From contig NZ_FAOZ01000012.1 of assembly GCF_001536285.1 (NCBI RefSeq), positions 62,001-126,000 on the forward strand: 64,000 bases of DNA. Direction: 5' to 3'. Numbering within the stretch: position 1 is the stretch's first letter; each line of letters starts with the position of its first letter. Of the stretch, positions 1 to 8,491 are shown piece after piece. Below the pieces are notes generated by a model. That model saw only the letters and a list, made by a program, of their open reading frames with translations, was not told the DNA's origin and did no database searches. The translations under genes were made by a program, and so were the position numbers. This DNA is from Parafrankia irregularis (lineage in GTDB: Bacteria > Actinomycetota > Actinomycetes > Frankiales > Frankiaceae).

Positions 1-78
1 GCACCGCCGTGCTCGGTTCGTCCCGAGCTGGACTCGAAACCGGAGCCGGACCCGGAGCGTTGGCCTGGCCTGGAACCT

Positions 79-1311
79 GTGACCGAGCTGGAACCGGTGC
101 CGGCGGCCGTGGCCGGGTTACTGGCGACTGCCCGCGGCTGCCTCGAAGTGGATGTCTGCTGGCTGTCCCGGCTGATCGGCGGGACCCAGGTGATCGAGGC
201 CTGCAGTGGGGACGCGGCCTCGTTCGGCGTTCGCCCCGGCTCGACCGTCCGCTACGGCGACCGGCGGCACTCGCGCGGGCACACCGGCCACCGGCCCGCA
301 CCGGCCGGTCAGACGGGGCCGAGCACAGGCACAGGCACGACGGTTGCCGAGGGTCAGGTCTCCGGGCGGCTCGGAGCGGGTTCGTACCTCGGGGTCCCGG
401 TGGTGCTGGCGGACGGGCGACCGTACGGGATGCTGTGCTGCCTGAGCCACGACCGCGCCCTCACCGCACGTGGCCGCCAGGCGCGGTCCCTGATCCTGCT
501 CGCCGGCGTGCTCGCCGAGTCGCTTTCCTGCCAGCGGCCGGACCTGGAGGCACGGCGCGGGCGGTTCCGGCAGCTGATCGACAACGGCGGTCCCCGGATG
601 ACGTTCCAGCCGGTCTTCGAGCTGCCGTCGATGGACTGCATGGGAGCGGAGGCGCTGGCGCGGTTCCCCCCGGATTTCGGTGGCCCTGAGCGTTGCTTCG
701 CGGAGGCCGCCGAGCTGGGTCTGGACCTCGCTCTCGAGGTGTCCGCGATCAGGGTGGCGCTGCGCGCCCTGCCACGGCTCGCACCCGAGTTCGGCCTCGG
801 CATCAACGCGTCTCCGACCACGGTCGTCTCCGGGGAGATCGCCAAGGTGATCGCCGACGTCCCCGCCGAGCGCCTCGTTCTCGAGATCACCGAGCACGAC
901 CGCATCGACGACTACCCGGCGATGGACCGCGCTCTCGATGTCCTGCGCCGGGAGGGTGTCCGGGTCGCCGTGGACGACGTCGGCCGCGGCTCCGCGGGCC
1001 TGCGTCACCTCGTACACCTGCGGCCGGACTTCATCAAGATGGACCGCTGCCTCACCCAGCACATCGACGTCGATCCGGCCCGACGCGCACTCGCGACCGC
1101 GCTCGTGAGCTTCGCGCGGGAGACCGACGGGCTGGTCCTCGCCGAAGGTGTCGAGACCGCCGCGGAGCTCGACGTGCTGATCGGCGCCGGCGTTCACCAG
1201 GCCCAGGGCCACTACCTCGCACCCCCGGGACCGCTCCCCCTACCCCCGAACGCCGATCAGACCCCTCCGGTGGCCAAGGCGTCACCGTCGGGCCCGGTCC
1301 GAGGATCGTAG
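79..1311 (+). CDS. GAF-EAL domain cyclic-di-GMP phosphodiesterase (5' end may lie outside the window)
   Basis: Predicted cytosolic enzyme hydrolysing c-di-GMP, with a sensory N-terminal domain. Residues about 5-155 look like a GAF domain. Residues about 165-395 form an EAL domain with the key residues visible: EAL at 191-193, Asn243, Glu269 and Glu272 in LEITEH, Asp299-Asp300 (DDVG instead of the common DDFG), Lys320 and Asp322 in FIKMD, Glu356 and Glu359 in EGVE, and QG at 376-377. The set is complete enough to expect activity. There is no GGDEF domain. The GTG at 79 is the first start in the window, but the frame is open back to base 1, so the gene may begin further upstream. Ligand of the GAF domain is unknown. 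Confidence 0.85.
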   Translation: MTELEPVPAAVAGLLATARGCLEVDVCWLSRLIGGTQVIEACSGDAASFGVRPGSTVRYGDRRHSRGHTGHRPAPAGQTGPSTGTGTTVAEGQVSGRLGAGSYLGVPVVLADGRPYGMLCCLSHDRALTARGRQARSLILLAGVLAESLSCQRPDLEARRGRFRQLIDNGGPRMTFQPVFELPSMDCMGAEALARFPPDFGGPERCFAEAAELGLDLALEVSAIRVALRALPRLAPEFGLGINASPTTVVSGEIAKVIADVPAERLVLEITEHDRIDDYPAMDRALDVLRREGVRVAVDDVGRGSAGLRHLVHLRPDFIKMDRCLTQHIDVDPARRALATALVSFARETDGLVLAEGVETAAELDVLIGAGVHQAQGHYLAPPGPLPLPPNADQTPPVAKASPSGPVRGS

Positions 1312-1435
1312 CGAGGAGAACGCTGCCTGCAGACCCATCCATCATCATCGTCGTCTCAGCCGAACGCAGCCCACTCAAGATCACAAACCAGGACGCCGGC
1401 GCCGCCCTGTGATCTGACCCGAAACCGGGCGGCTG

Positions 1436-1484
1436 GGCGTCTTTCCGCCCCGTACGGATCCCCCTCACCCCAGCGAAAGACGCC
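1436..1484. terminator. Imperfect hairpin between convergent genes
   Basis: Bases 1436-1445 (GGCGTCTTTC) pair with 1475-1484 (GAAAGACGCC) around a 29-base loop. It lies between the stop of the EAL gene and the stop of the minus-strand effector gene, so it could terminate either transcript. The long loop and absence of a T-tract make this tentative. Confidence 0.35.
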
Positions 1485-1534
1485 GGGTTGGGTGTCAGTT
1501 ACGAAGCGAGCGCAACTTCGGATTCCATGGTCGG

Positions 1535-3904
1535 TCAATTAGGGAAAGGCGGCGGCTCGGAGGGGCGATACCCGCCTTTGACCGACCGATCGATCTGCTG
1601 GGCCAGGTAGCTTCGGGCGCCCTCGACGTCCTTCTTGAACGGCACCAGGTCGATGTAGCGGATCCCGCCGAGCAGGCCATCGGGTTCGCATTCTTCGACC
1701 CTGACAGGGATCAGTCTGCGGTCCAGGCCACCGCGGTCTCGGTTGAACGCGGTTCTCCAGGAGGCCTGGACCATGTCCGACGTCAGATAGGCCTGCGACA
1801 GCACGACGATCATGCGTCTCGAGAACCTCAGGCCTTCGTCGAGTGCCCAGTAGTCGTTGATGCCCACGGGACGCCAGGCGTCGTAGCGGACCAGGTAACC
1901 GTTCTCCTGCAGGAACCCCGCGGTCCAGGCGCCCCACGCCTCGTCGGTGTTGAGCGCGGAGACGAAGAAGTCCCACTTGGTACCGTCCGACCGAACCGGG
2001 GCATTCAGACCGTCCGGATCGCCCGGGCTGGATGGAGTATTCCGGTTGTCCGGGGCTATCGTGCTCGGCGAAGCGGACGGGGGTTCCGTGCCCGCCATGC
2101 CCGGCGGGCGACCGGCAGGCGCGGCGTGCACCGCGGGCAGCGGGCGGCCGGGAAGCGTCAGCCAGGCCTTGGCGGAGAACTTCTTCACCGTCGCGTCGAC
2201 CTCGCGGAAGTCGCCCGGAGAGAGCCCCCGCAGCCGCGGGAGAACGACGGAATCGAAGACCTCGGACGAAAGGATCAGCGCCAGGTCCGCGTCCTGGTCG
2301 TGTGCCAGCGCATCCCGGACGGGCGCCGCGTCGGCCAGCCGCACACCGGTCACCACGGCGTCACCAGCCCAGCTGGTGCCATGCGCGAGAATGTCGCCGT
2401 CGTGGATCGAGACCCGCAGCCGGATACGGCCGAGCTCGTTACGGATCGCATTGTATTCATTCAGCGAGATACCGAGCTCGCGGATGAAGTCGGCGACGAT
2501 CCGCGCCTTCGGGATGTCGGCCGGGAACACCATGAGATAGCCGTCACCCCGGTCCTGCTGCAGAAGAGCTGGGGGTATTCTCGCCTCGACTAGCGCACCC
2601 TCGATGATTCCTCGCAGCCCATCGCGCCGCTGCCTCTGATCCAGCATTTCGAGGTCGCTGTAGCCGACGGCGTCGAAGGCGACGACGGTGCCGTTCATGG
2701 GTAGCTCACCATCCGCGCGCGGCACCTGGCCGGCGCCCCAGGGAAGGCCACGCACGAATGCGGCGGCCAGCCCCGTCTCAAACGCCTGGTTGGTGGGGAA
2801 GTCTCGGGCCGCGATGGTGAGAATCCTGCGGCGGGCGTTGGGGAGCACGCCCTGGACGAGCCTGGCGTTGACCGCATGCCAGTACTCGATCGCGGTCGAC
2901 GTCCCCTGGGGGAGCCTCGCTGACGCCAGGCCGGCCTGCCGTAGGAGCTGACCAGCGGAAATCCGCTCGGAATAGACGGCCGCGAGGGCCAGCACCTCCG
3001 CCTCAGCCAACGAATGGACCAGCGTCTCGGCACCGTCGGCGCCGAGATTGGTGCTTTCGAACTGGCTGACCACGCTGGCGAGCTGGCGGTTGGCGGGGTA
3101 GGCCCTAAAGGCTTCGGTGAGCAGCTGGGCCAGCCAACCCCCGGCCTGCGCGTCCCTGACGACCCTGAACACAGCCTCCGCCACGGTGCCGAGTTCGGGC
3201 ACGTAGTCGGCTAAAGGCCGGTCGAGCGTGTCGAGTAGCTCCGCGAGCCGCCCCCGGGTGGGACAGACGGCGAGGAGGGCATCCCGTACCGCACGTCTCT
3301 GCGCTCCGTCCATCGCCGCGATCTTCGACTCGTCGATCCTGGGCACAGCCGCTTCCACGTCCGGGATGCGGCTGAGGTCGGGCTGGTGGGCGAACTGGTA
3401 GCGCATCGCCGCGAACCAGCCGGGGGCCAGTGAGTGCTCGGTGCCCGCGGTCGACTCGGACTCGGCGAGCCAGCGTTCGGCCGCCTCCGGGTCGAGCAGG
3501 TGCAGCGCGGTGAGCTGTTGGGCCTTCTCCAGCTCGGGGCGATGCCGCCAGGTGCCGGTCTGCTCGGCGTACTGCCAGAGCAGGTTGGCGACGGCGAGCA
3601 CCCGGTCCATCCCGTACCGCGCGCGCAGCGAGGTGAGCAGGAACCGGCGAAGCTCCGGCTCGATCTCGAACAGGCCGTCACCGATGTCGCGGAACACCGG
3701 CGAGAGCAGCAACTCGGCCTCGACCACGTAGTCCAGCGGCTCGTCGTCCAGGAAGAAGTTCACCCGCAGCAGGTGCAACAGACGGGCGTCGACGACCACC
3801 GGCACGGCGGCATGGCTGGCCAGCCCCAGTGGTCCATCACTCAGCTCGGCCAGCAGGTCCGGGCGGCGGCGCGCGGCGGCGGCTGGGTCGGTGTCGGCGT
3901 TCAC
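1535..3904 (-). CDS. EAD1 / class III cyclase-like / TIR multidomain effector of a vWA-MoxR conflict operon
   Basis: A 789-residue protein. Residues 15-195 are helical and unrecognised, resembling the helical module that follows vWA domains in single-chain SAV_2336-type proteins. Residues about 199-283 are an effector-associated domain 1 (EAD1; LDRPLADYVPE and GGWLAQLL motifs). Residues about 295-375 may be a second adaptor domain. Residues about 403-580 are a class III nucleotide-cyclase-like domain with metal-type Asp411 (FDAVGYS) and Asp454 (RGDG), Arg522, but Val518 where the usual Asn sits. Residues about 641-775 are a TIR domain (WDFFVSA; VVLSQAYLTS) in which the catalytic Glu position is Ser715. 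GTG at 3904 overlaps the upstream stop (GTGA), implying translational coupling. The same frame is open further upstream, but that part is antisense-like noise over the vWA gene. Likely terminal effector or signal-transducing component; its activity cannot be assigned. Confidence 0.8.
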   Translation of the reverse strand: MNADTDPAAAARRRPDLLAELSDGPLGLASHAAVPVVVDARLLHLLRVNFFLDDEPLDYVVEAELLLSPVFRDIGDGLFEIEPELRRFLLTSLRARYGMDRVLAVANLLWQYAEQTGTWRHRPELEKAQQLTALHLLDPEAAERWLAESESTAGTEHSLAPGWFAAMRYQFAHQPDLSRIPDVEAAVPRIDESKIAAMDGAQRRAVRDALLAVCPTRGRLAELLDTLDRPLADYVPELGTVAEAVFRVVRDAQAGGWLAQLLTEAFRAYPANRQLASVVSQFESTNLGADGAETLVHSLAEAEVLALAAVYSERISAGQLLRQAGLASARLPQGTSTAIEYWHAVNARLVQGVLPNARRRILTIAARDFPTNQAFETGLAAAFVRGLPWGAGQVPRADGELPMNGTVVAFDAVGYSDLEMLDQRQRRDGLRGIIEGALVEARIPPALLQQDRGDGYLMVFPADIPKARIVADFIRELGISLNEYNAIRNELGRIRLRVSIHDGDILAHGTSWAGDAVVTGVRLADAAPVRDALAHDQDADLALILSSEVFDSVVLPRLRGLSPGDFREVDATVKKFSAKAWLTLPGRPLPAVHAAPAGRPPGMAGTEPPSASPSTIAPDNRNTPSSPGDPDGLNAPVRSDGTKWDFFVSALNTDEAWGAWTAGFLQENGYLVRYDAWRPVGINDYWALDEGLRFSRRMIVVLSQAYLTSDMVQASWRTAFNRDRGGLDRRLIPVRVEECEPDGLLGGIRYIDLVPFKKDVEGARSYLAQQIDRSVKGGYRPSEPPPFPN

Positions 3905-5088
3905 AGCGGCGCCTCCACCAGGACCGACCGGCCGCGCAGAGCCTCCACCGCCGCGTCGAGGCCGGCCTTGGTGGCCAGCGGGAACATCGGCACATGCCGG
4001 CCGACCCGGCCGGCGGTCGAGCCGGCCCAGCGGCCGGCCGGCGTCGGGTTCAGCCAGACCAGGCGACCGCACCGTTCCCGTAATGCCTTCAGAAGGGCGA
4101 TCGTGTCGAGAAGCCGCACCGGGTCGTAGCGGCCGCGGGCGGCCCCCGCGTCCCCGATCACCACCGCTCCCGTCGGGCCGCCGGCCGCCGTCGCGTCGTC
4201 GAGGTCGAGCAGGTCGGCCAGCCGCTCGGCCCGGGTCAGCGCCGGGTCGGCGTAGACAGCGCCGTTCGGCAGCGGCGAGATCCGGCGCAGGATCTCGTCG
4301 AGGTGGCCGGCGAACGGGTCGGACAACGTGTCCAGCAGCCGCCGGTCGGGGCTCGGGGCCGGCACGTTGTGGAAATATCGAACAGTGGTCGTCTCGGAGC
4401 GGGCGGTCTCCGTCAGCGCGGCCCGGACGTGTTCGACATAGTCCGCGTACGGGGCCATCGACCCGCCCGCGTCGATGAGGACCAGCATGCGGGCGGCGTT
4501 GCGCCGCCGGGCGACAAGGACCGGCGCCGTCGCCACGCCGCTGGCGCAGCGCCGGCGCAGGGATGCGTCCACGTCGACCTCGACGGCGGGGCCGACCCGC
4601 ACCGGGCGGCGGACCCGCCGCCAGGCCTGCGCGATCTCCCGGTCGCTCACCGGGTACCGCGGAACCAGCACCAGCCGGCGGTCCACATCGGCGAAGGACG
4701 GGGCCGGAAGCGCCGGCAGACCGCCCATCGGGTCGGCGCGGACCTCCCCAGCACCGAGTGAACCAGCGGAATCCGGCCCGGCATCGGGCCTGCCGACGGT
4801 CGGGCCTCCAGCGGCGTCGTCCTCCGCCGAGTCGTCCTCGCCGACAGCCGGCGGGTCGAGGTCCGGCACGTCCACCCGCAGGAACGCGGCCCGCACGACG
4901 TCGGCCTCGCGGTCCGACTTGGCCCACAGCGTGACGCACAGGTCCTCCAGTGCCGCGCGGGAGGACCAGCCGAAGCCGGCGGCGAGAGCCTGGCGCAGCG
5001 CGGCGACGTCTTCGGGGCCGAGCATGAACGCTCGCCGCCGCAGCTGGTCGATCAGATCGGTGACGAACGTCGGAGGGCCGGGGGTCAT
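3901..5088 (-). CDS. vWA-like (SAV_2336 N-terminal type) partner of MoxR ATPase
   Basis: A 395-residue protein. An N-terminal helical segment (about 5-75) is followed by an acidic linker (80-115), a conserved stretch around RYPVSDREIAQAWRR (144-158) and a von Willebrand A-like core with the MIDAS-type motif DAGGSM at 206-211. This arrangement is that of the SAV_2336 N-terminal family. MoxR ATPases and vWA proteins commonly form metal-dependent chaperone or switch pairs. In vWA-MoxR conflict systems they are thought to gate an effector. Start ATG at 5088 overlaps the MoxR stop (ATGA), and its stop overlaps the effector GTG, so three products are probably made in stoichiometric amounts. In many genomes such a vWA domain is fused to NTPase or effector parts; here the functions are split over adjacent genes. 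Confidence 0.8.
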   Translation of the reverse strand: MTPGPPTFVTDLIDQLRRRAFMLGPEDVAALRQALAAGFGWSSRAALEDLCVTLWAKSDREADVVRAAFLRVDVPDLDPPAVGEDDSAEDDAAGGPTVGRPDAGPDSAGSLGAGEVRADPMGGLPALPAPSFADVDRRLVLVPRYPVSDREIAQAWRRVRRPVRVGPAVEVDVDASLRRRCASGVATAPVLVARRRNAARMLVLIDAGGSMAPYADYVEHVRAALTETARSETTTVRYFHNVPAPSPDRRLLDTLSDPFAGHLDEILRRISPLPNGAVYADPALTRAERLADLLDLDDATAAGGPTGAVVIGDAGAARGRYDPVRLLDTIALLKALRERCGRLVWLNPTPAGRWAGSTAGRVGRHVPMFPLATKAGLDAAVEALRGRSVLVEAPL

Positions 5089-6113
5089 CCGCCGTCACCA
5101 CCCGGCAGCCCGCGCGGCAGGCGATCCCCGATGGCTCGGCCGGACGGCGAGGCAGCGCCCGGTGCCGGCATGGTCTCAGCCAAGGCGACGTCGGAGCGCA
5201 CCTTCAGCAGCGCGCCGATGTAGGGCAGGAGGTCCAGTTCGACGACCGGTGTCTGGACAGCCCGCAGGTAGCCGACCCAGTCAAGCAGCTCGGACAGGCC
5301 CGGCCGCTTGGTCAGGTTCAGCGACCGCAGCCGGACCAGGACGTCGATCGCGCCCTCGCGCAGCGCCGCTTCAGGCACCTCGTGCGCGGCCAGGATCTCG
5401 TCCAGCAGCCCGACGTCACGCGGGAACTCCACGAAATGGAAGACGCACCGCCGCAGGAACGCGCTCGGCAGCACCTTCTCCTCGTTGTTTGTCACGAAGA
5501 TGATCGGCCGCAGGTCCGGTCGGTCCTCCGGGACGGCGTGACGGCGGCCGGGCTGCTCGGCGACGTCGAAGGCGAGCTGGTCCAGCTCGCGCAGCAGGTC
5601 GTTCGGGAAGTCGATGTCGGCCTTGTCGATCTCGTCGATCAGCAGGACGGAGCGCCGCCCCTGTTCGGCCCGGGCGATGGCCCGCCCGAGCGGCCCCAGC
5701 CGGACGTAGTCGCCGACGTTCCCCGGGTCTCCGGCTGTTCCCGCCGGGAGCTGGGCGTCATACAGCCGGCGGACTGCGTCATAGGTGTAGAGCAGGTCCT
5801 GGGCCCGGGTCGTCGACTTGACGTACATCTCCTCCAGCGGCAGGCCCAGCGCGTAGGCCACGGCATGGGCCAGCCGCGTCTTGCCCGCGCCGGGGTCGCC
5901 CTGGAGCAGCAGCGGCCGCCCCAGGGCGACGGCGACGTTGACCGCCTCGGCCAGTCGGGGGCCGGCGATGTAGGGCTCTCGGCCAACCTCCACCGTGTCG
6001 GTGACGGTGGCCGGCACCGGTTCCAGGTCGGCCCGCTCGATGCGCCGACGTTCCGGGAGGGCTGCGGCCGGGTCGAACTGCGTGGACGTGTCGACCCGAT
6101 GGCGGGTACGCAT
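5085..6113 (-). CDS. MoxR-family AAA+ ATPase
   Basis: A 342-residue AAA+ protein. Walker A GDPGAGKT is at 72-79, Walker B LLIDEIDK places Asp160 and Glu161, a sensor-1 FVTNN is at 206-210, and an arginine-finger-type FLRRC follows at 219-223. The C-terminal lid helices contain the LNLTKRPGLSELLDW stretch seen in MoxR-like ATPases. It probably hexamerises and uses ATP to remodel or activate the vWA partner encoded immediately downstream. ATG at 6113 shares one base with the stop of the upstream gene (TGATG), and its own stop overlaps the next ATG. All catalytic motifs appear intact, so this should be the motor of the system. Confidence 0.92.
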   Translation of the reverse strand: MRTRHRVDTSTQFDPAAALPERRRIERADLEPVPATVTDTVEVGREPYIAGPRLAEAVNVAVALGRPLLLQGDPGAGKTRLAHAVAYALGLPLEEMYVKSTTRAQDLLYTYDAVRRLYDAQLPAGTAGDPGNVGDYVRLGPLGRAIARAEQGRRSVLLIDEIDKADIDFPNDLLRELDQLAFDVAEQPGRRHAVPEDRPDLRPIIFVTNNEEKVLPSAFLRRCVFHFVEFPRDVGLLDEILAAHEVPEAALREGAIDVLVRLRSLNLTKRPGLSELLDWVGYLRAVQTPVVELDLLPYIGALLKVRSDVALAETMPAPGAASPSGRAIGDRLPRGLPGGDGG

Positions 6114-7177
6114 CAGCCGGTTCCCTCCAACCAGCCGCGGAACGCGGCCTGATCGCGATGCAGCTCATCGACGCTCTGGTCGATCGCCGAGTACAGAGCC
6201 CGGACGTCGAGAACGTCGCTGTCCGGGAGGCCGAGCGCGGCGCGCCGGCAGAGGTGCTCCTGCCAGGCCCAGCGCAGCGCCAGTGGCCAGCCGTGGGTCT
6301 CCGCCAGCCGCGACACCGCGTCGTGCGCCCATTTCCGGACGTCCGACGAGGTGAAGCGGGGTGGGTCGAGAACGATGATGTCGTCCGGCAGAGCCATACC
6401 GACCCGGCTGACGAACAGCAGCACCAGTTGCCTGGGCCCGGCGACGAAATCGCTCCGTACGCGATCCCAGAACACCTCGATCGCCGCCGGAATCCGGTCG
6501 CCGCGCCCCCGCTCGACCCCGTCGACGTGGACCCGGAACGACAGGTCTCGCCAGGTCAGCTCGTCACGATGCCCGCACAGCTCATCCGCCCACAGTTCGG
6601 GCGGCCGGATGTCCTCACGCAGGTTGATCGGGGTCTTCCGGGCGACTTCGTTACTGACCAGGCCCTCGATCCGCACCTGGAGCTTGTCCAGGTACATGTC
6701 CTCGGCGTATGTGCTGGCGAAGGCGAGAACCGGTGCCCCGGTATCCACAGCGGTCAGCACGACGTCGTCCACCGAGGCGAGGTCGAAGAAGGTGCTGTTG
6801 AAGTGGCGATCGATGGCCGGGACGAACGCCCGCCCGCCGGAATCTGCACCGCCGCCCATGCGGGGACTCTCCGGCGCCTGCGGGTGACGTTCGAACTGTC
6901 GCGCGAAGATCCGTAACGGATGCCTGTCGTCCGGCGCCTCCTGGCTCGCTTCTGCCACGAGCCGCGACAACCAGCCCTTTGCCTTGGCCTCCACCAACAC
7001 AGCCATCAGGATGTCCGGGACGCTGTCACCCGCATAGTCCCCGACACGCTTGTCCAGGTTGAAGCGGAGGAATCGATCCAACTGCGGACGCCCGGGATAC
7101 GCGTCCTTCAACCCCTCGAAGAAGGGCCGGAGCTGTGGAAAGGTCAGCTTCTCGAGCCGGTCGACGTCAAGGTCCAT
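6113..7177 (-). CDS. EAD1 domain protein with inactive-STAND-like C-terminal region (VMAP-like)
   Basis: First gene of the four-gene operon, 354 residues. Residues about 8-95 are an EAD1 adaptor domain, recognisable by LDKRVGDYAG and KGWLSRLV, which align with the EAD1 copies in the last gene of the operon and in the divergent TIR gene. Residues about 118-354 have the alternating strand-helix look of an inactive STAND-type domain without Walker motifs (e.g. VLLFVSRVG, IIVLDPPRF). In described vWA-MoxR-associated protein systems, such proteins couple the vWA-MoxR pair to effectors through EAD-EAD contacts. ATG at 7177 is the chosen start; a TTG lies directly before it and the ribosome-binding site is weak, so the start could move slightly. 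The iSTAND assignment is by overall pattern, not by a diagnostic motif. Confidence 0.72.
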   Translation of the reverse strand: MDLDVDRLEKLTFPQLRPFFEGLKDAYPGRPQLDRFLRFNLDKRVGDYAGDSVPDILMAVLVEAKAKGWLSRLVAEASQEAPDDRHPLRIFARQFERHPQAPESPRMGGGADSGGRAFVPAIDRHFNSTFFDLASVDDVVLTAVDTGAPVLAFASTYAEDMYLDKLQVRIEGLVSNEVARKTPINLREDIRPPELWADELCGHRDELTWRDLSFRVHVDGVERGRGDRIPAAIEVFWDRVRSDFVAGPRQLVLLFVSRVGMALPDDIIVLDPPRFTSSDVRKWAHDAVSRLAETHGWPLALRWAWQEHLCRRAALGLPDSDVLDVRALYSAIDQSVDELHRDQAAFRGWLEGTG

Positions 7178-7438
7178 CAATAACGCACCCCAGCCAACGC
7201 CGATGCCCCCCGCCCGCTCACCATCGCCGTGTCGCGACATCCTAATGCCACGGCGACGTCCGCCGTTTCCGGGCCTCGGCCGATTCTGGCGGGTGTAGCC
7301 CAGCGGCGCCCGACGCTCGCGAGGCCCCGTACACGCGAAGCGCTGCCCGAACGCCCGGCACCCGTCAGCGGTGCTCGTTTTCGTCCGATATAACGGTAGC
7401 GCCACGGCATCGTCCGGCTCCAGTAGGGACAGGAACAG
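7178..7438. promoter_or_regulatory. Divergent promoter region of the EAD/TIR system
   Basis: 261 bases separate the minus-strand operon from the plus-strand EAD1-TIR gene, with no gene of its own. A -10-like TATAAC at 7389-7394 would give a short leader for the TIR gene, whose ATG is preceded by AGGGACAGGA. No convincing -35 was found. The shared region suggests coordinated expression of the two arms. Confidence 0.4.
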
Positions 7439-8446
7439 ATGAGTTTGTTCGATGACGATCGGATCGGAGGTCTGACCGGTCCGGAGCGGGGCACGCTCGG
7501 CGAGGTCCTGCGGAGGGCGTTTCCGGCCCGTGCCGACTGGGAGCGGCTGTTGCTGTTCCAGCTTGATCGCCACCTGGCCGACTACGCGCCCGAGGCCTCC
7601 GACCTGCGGGATATCACGCTCCGGGTAGTCGAATCGGCGACCGCTGAAGGCTGGCTGCTCGACCTTGTGAAGGCCGCCTTCGCAACCAGTGGGAACCGAC
7701 AGCTGCGGGAGTGGGCGCAGCCCTACCTGACGGCTGGTCCGAAGCCGGCCAGTGGACCGCGGGTCCGGCCCGAGGCCGCGCTCGCCGCCGCGACGACGCC
7801 TGGGAGTAGAACGGCCGCCGCGGCACCAGCTGCCTCGGGCGACGACCCGCCAGTCGTGTTCGTCAGCTACGGCCACGCGGCGGACGACGACGACCAGTTC
7901 GGGTTGTTCGTCGACGATCTGCGGGCCGCGATTGTTCGCGTCACCGGCGTAAGCCCGGCCCGGGCCCTCTACGTCGACACCAGCCTGAGCGTGGGCATCG
8001 AATGGTCACCGGAGCTCGTCGAGGCCCTCTCAGGCTGCCGGGTTCTCATGCCCTTCTACAGCGTGAGCCTGATGAGCAGCCGTGGCTGCGGCCGTGAATG
8101 GGCCTACTTCACCCAACGTCAGGACGAGTTCGAACGGGCGACCGGCAGGCCGGCGGACTCGATCCTCCCGGTGCTCTGGGACAACCCCGCGAACTACGCC
8201 GACCGGCTCGCGAAGCCGCCCTTCCCCGCCGTCCAGTTCGCTCCGAACGGCGCCGAGTTCCGGCGCTACCGGGAACGGGGGCTGCGCCACCTGTACAGCC
8301 GCCGGGACACTTTCGGAACGGAGGTCCGAACCGTCCGCGACTATCTCGCGGACCTCGTCGCGGACCTCACCCGCCGCCCGCCACTGCCGCCAGGCCCTCT
8401 CGCTGTCGCCTTCGACGCGATCACCCCGGCCTTCGGCGGCGCGTGA
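7439..8446 (+). CDS. EAD1-TIR effector (FxsC-like TIR domain)
   Basis: A 335-residue protein. Residues about 10-95 are EAD1 (LDRHLADYAPE, EGWLLDLV). An Ala/Pro-rich linker (96-135) leads to a TIR domain at about 138-265: VVFVSYGH, YVDTSLSVGIEWSPEL, CRVLMPFYS, then CGREW. The pattern matches the TIR-like domain of FxsC proteins. Glu220 in CGREW occupies the position of the catalytic glutamate of TIR NADases, so the enzyme may hydrolyse NAD or a related nucleotide. This is unlike the TIR of the operon effector, which has Ser there. The EAD1 suggests recruitment through homotypic EAD1 contact with the 6113-7177 protein. ATG at 7439 has AGGA upstream. The gene is divergent from the MoxR operon and probably supplies its active toxic output. 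Confidence 0.82.
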   Translation: MSLFDDDRIGGLTGPERGTLGEVLRRAFPARADWERLLLFQLDRHLADYAPEASDLRDITLRVVESATAEGWLLDLVKAAFATSGNRQLREWAQPYLTAGPKPASGPRVRPEAALAAATTPGSRTAAAAPAASGDDPPVVFVSYGHAADDDDQFGLFVDDLRAAIVRVTGVSPARALYVDTSLSVGIEWSPELVEALSGCRVLMPFYSVSLMSSRGCGREWAYFTQRQDEFERATGRPADSILPVLWDNPANYADRLAKPPFPAVQFAPNGAEFRRYRERGLRHLYSRRDTFGTEVRTVRDYLADLVADLTRRPPLPPGPLAVAFDAITPAFGGA

Positions 8447-8491
8447 CGAACCCATCTGCACTCGCGGCCGCATGAGACGACACCACTCGTT

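Noticed and set aside
118-1212. Long minus-strand frame opposite the EAL gene
   Set aside because: Arises from GC-rich codon symmetry; no family features, while the plus-strand protein has all EAL motifs.
3905-5101. Upstream extension of the effector frame (about 399 codons)
   Set aside because: It lies over the vWA gene in another frame and is Arg/Pro-rich noise; the GTGA overlap at 3901-3904 is the natural start.
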